Below are positions 62,787 through 64,000 of a DNA stretch of 64,000 bases, one piece after another. The notes beneath the pieces were generated by a model. The model did not search any database. It was not told the DNA's origin and worked only from the letters and a program-made list of their open reading frames with translations. This DNA comes from Batkoa obscura (taxonomy: Eukaryota; Entomophthoromycota; Entomophthoromycetes; Entomophthorales; Batkoaceae), in NCBI GenBank assembly GCA_030770535.1, contig JASVEC010000017.1, positions 992,001-1,056,000 on the forward strand, read 5' to 3'. Position 1 is the first letter of the stretch; each line of letters opens with the position of its first letter. Both the position numbers and the translations under genes were made by a program.

Positions 62787-63333
62787 TTAATAATAGCTAA
62801 GTTAATAAATAGTTAAAGAGCAAGTAGTTGCAATAATAAGTAAAAACTATTATTATACTGCTTGTATTACATAGGGATGGTTAATTATAGTTTTGGGGCT
62901 AACCACTCCTTCCCATGCAGCTATTTATTAACTTAGCGATATATTGATAATGCAATTATAACATTAAAATTGTTTATTTGTTTATTTGATAGTAAATATG
63001 CAGTGTTGGCTATAAAGCAGTTAATAATAAATATTTCTTAATAAAGTTATATAAAAGTATATATTTATTTACATATTACATATTACAACTTTAATTACTA
63101 TCACTATATAGGCTATATTGATAAAAGCCTTGCTAATTCAGGGATTTATATTAAATTTGATAGAAATTCCGCTAACTTACAATATAAATTATAATAAAAT
63201 AATTTAAAACTGTATCGGGTACTTTTGACTTTTAATAAAGAATTTATTTTTATATAATTTTAAGCAAAGTTTTCAAAATATAAATATTTAAAAATTGGAT
63301 AAAAAAATGAAACCAATTCGGACACCCCCATAT

Positions 63334-63914
63334 ATAAAAATGGCCATACTTTCAAATGTATTTTTTCATTTATTTAATTGGCTTTTTTTTTACAGTTTTA
63401 GTTTTTCCTTAAATTTTCTGACCTCTCCTTGTATTATACCAACTTAAATATCTTAAACTGGTTCGAAAGTTCAATGTTCCTTAAAGCAAAGTTGTAAGAG
63501 ATATTTTAAATAGGCATGGAATCAAATGGTATATATAAATAAAATAGTGTAAAAAATATGAGGATGTGTTTTTTTGTTTAAGAATTTTACTGACAATCTT
63601 TCTGCTTAAATAGCACTTAAAAAGTGGAAAAAGTGATGAAATCAAAAAAACATCCTCATAGTCATTTAAGTTACCTTAAACTAATTTGAACTAGTATTAT
63701 TTTCCTTAGTGATATTTAATTAAAAACTACTATTAAATTATAAAAGCAAAGTGTGGATCTGGTTTATTAAGGATATATTTGACTATTGATATTTTTCAAG
63801 GCTCTGATCTCTAATTTTGAAAATAATAAGAGGCTCAGATTAGTAGCATTTATAAGTTTTATTAACGATAAGCACCTTTACCAGTAAATCAATTTAAAAG
63901 GCCAGTTACCACTA
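63334..63914. other. Intergenic with one MITE
   Basis: Nothing recognised except MITE copy 20. Confidence 0.5.
63560..63657 (+). mobile_element. GGGG-MITE copy 20
   Basis: GAGGATGTGTTTTTTTG on the left, CATCCTC on the right; flanks ATAT and ATAG. Confidence 0.88.
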
Positions 63915-64000
63915 TTAACGTTTAGCTAAAAGTGAAATAGAGATAGGGCGACTTATTGAGCTCATAATTTGATAGCTTCTAGTATCAATGTCAAGCCTTC
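63915..64000 (-). CDS. Possible 3' end of a gene running off the window
   Basis: On the minus strand one frame enters from the window edge and reads RLDIDTRSYQIMSSISRPIS then ISLLAKR and TAA (63917-63915). GC content is higher than in the spacer and codon choice looks coding. Only about 27 residues are visible and I do not recognise the family. Confidence 0.35.
   Translation of the reverse strand, partial: RLDIDTRSYQIMSSISRPISISLLAKR

Larger units (their letters stand above)
60469..63329 (+). mobile_element. Full-length DDE DNA transposon, family not identified
   Basis: 2,861 bp (about 2.5 kb without the nested LTR), terminal inverted repeat GGGGGTGTCCGAATTGG plus TTTCA at both ends, flanked by ATAT. 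One transposase frame runs from 61082 to 62783 with a single TGA at 62204. The right 540 bases are non-coding and hold the GGTTAATTATAG...CCATGCAG block seen in all copies. The 4-bp A/T duplication and terminal G-run do not match hAT (8 bp), PIF/Harbinger (3 bp) or Tc1/mariner (TA). Confidence 0.92.

Noticed and set aside
59328-63329. Whole region as one foldback transposon
   Set aside because: A complete left terminus at 60469 shows the element proper is 60469-63329; the arm is an added duplicate.

Overview
The window is nuclear DNA of a very AT-rich, intron-bearing fungus. A chitin synthase, fungal Zn2Cys6 regulators and fungal-type Fungal_trans domains point to Fungi. Short GT-AG introns (mostly 40-90 bases), a tRNA-Val with internal promoter boxes, and mitochondrial propionyl-CoA carboxylase beta make it eukaryotic and suggest an early-diverging lineage, because Dikarya usually degrade propionyl-CoA through the methylcitrate cycle. 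I favour a zoopagomycete such as a Conidiobolus relative, but that placement is inference. Most multi-exon genes were assembled by eye from reading frame, splice sites and family similarity; exon lengths keep the frame in every model given as intact.

Layout. 1-2.7 kb: RPN10 (minus, cut by the window edge) and the 20S proteasome alpha subunit PSMA6 (plus) share a 295-base divergent promoter, followed by a ZCCHC10-like zinc-knuckle gene. 3.9-4.3 kb: a frameshifted ADF/cofilin relic. 4.3-7.7 kb: a transposon graveyard (DDE element fragment, LTR, decayed Tc1/mariner). 8.8-10.9 kb: ten-exon PCCB. 10.9-13.5 kb: a second DDE element with nested insertions. 16-23 kb: two Zn2Cys6 genes, one carrying two zinc clusters. 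24.9 kb: tRNA-Val. 27.9-30.5 kb: chitin synthase. 32.3-33.1 kb: a five-repeat CsbD-like protein. 33.9-44.1 kb: three paralogous Fungal_trans-domain genes without zinc clusters (two broken, one intact) enclosing exosome MTR3 and a p70 S6-kinase gene. 46.5-56 kb: three paralogous CENP-B-like DNA-binding genes without a DDE domain. 53.6-54.8 kb and 59.3-63.3 kb: further DDE elements, the last with an exact 1,141-bp inverted duplication.

Mobile DNA dominates the gaps. About 20 copies of a ~100-bp MITE, four copies of a DDE DNA transposon and six copies of a ~460-bp solo-LTR-like repeat occur. MITE and transposon share the terminal bases GGGGGTGT and 4-bp A/T-only target duplications (ATAT, ATTT, AAAT, ATAA, ATTA), so the transposase probably moves both. 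Housekeeping genes cover proteolysis (RPN10, PSMA6), RNA decay (MTR3), TOR growth signalling (S6K), propionate metabolism (PCCB) and wall synthesis (chitin synthase). The lineage-specific content is regulatory: zinc-cluster, zinc-less Fungal_trans and CENP-B-like proteins, all in small local families.
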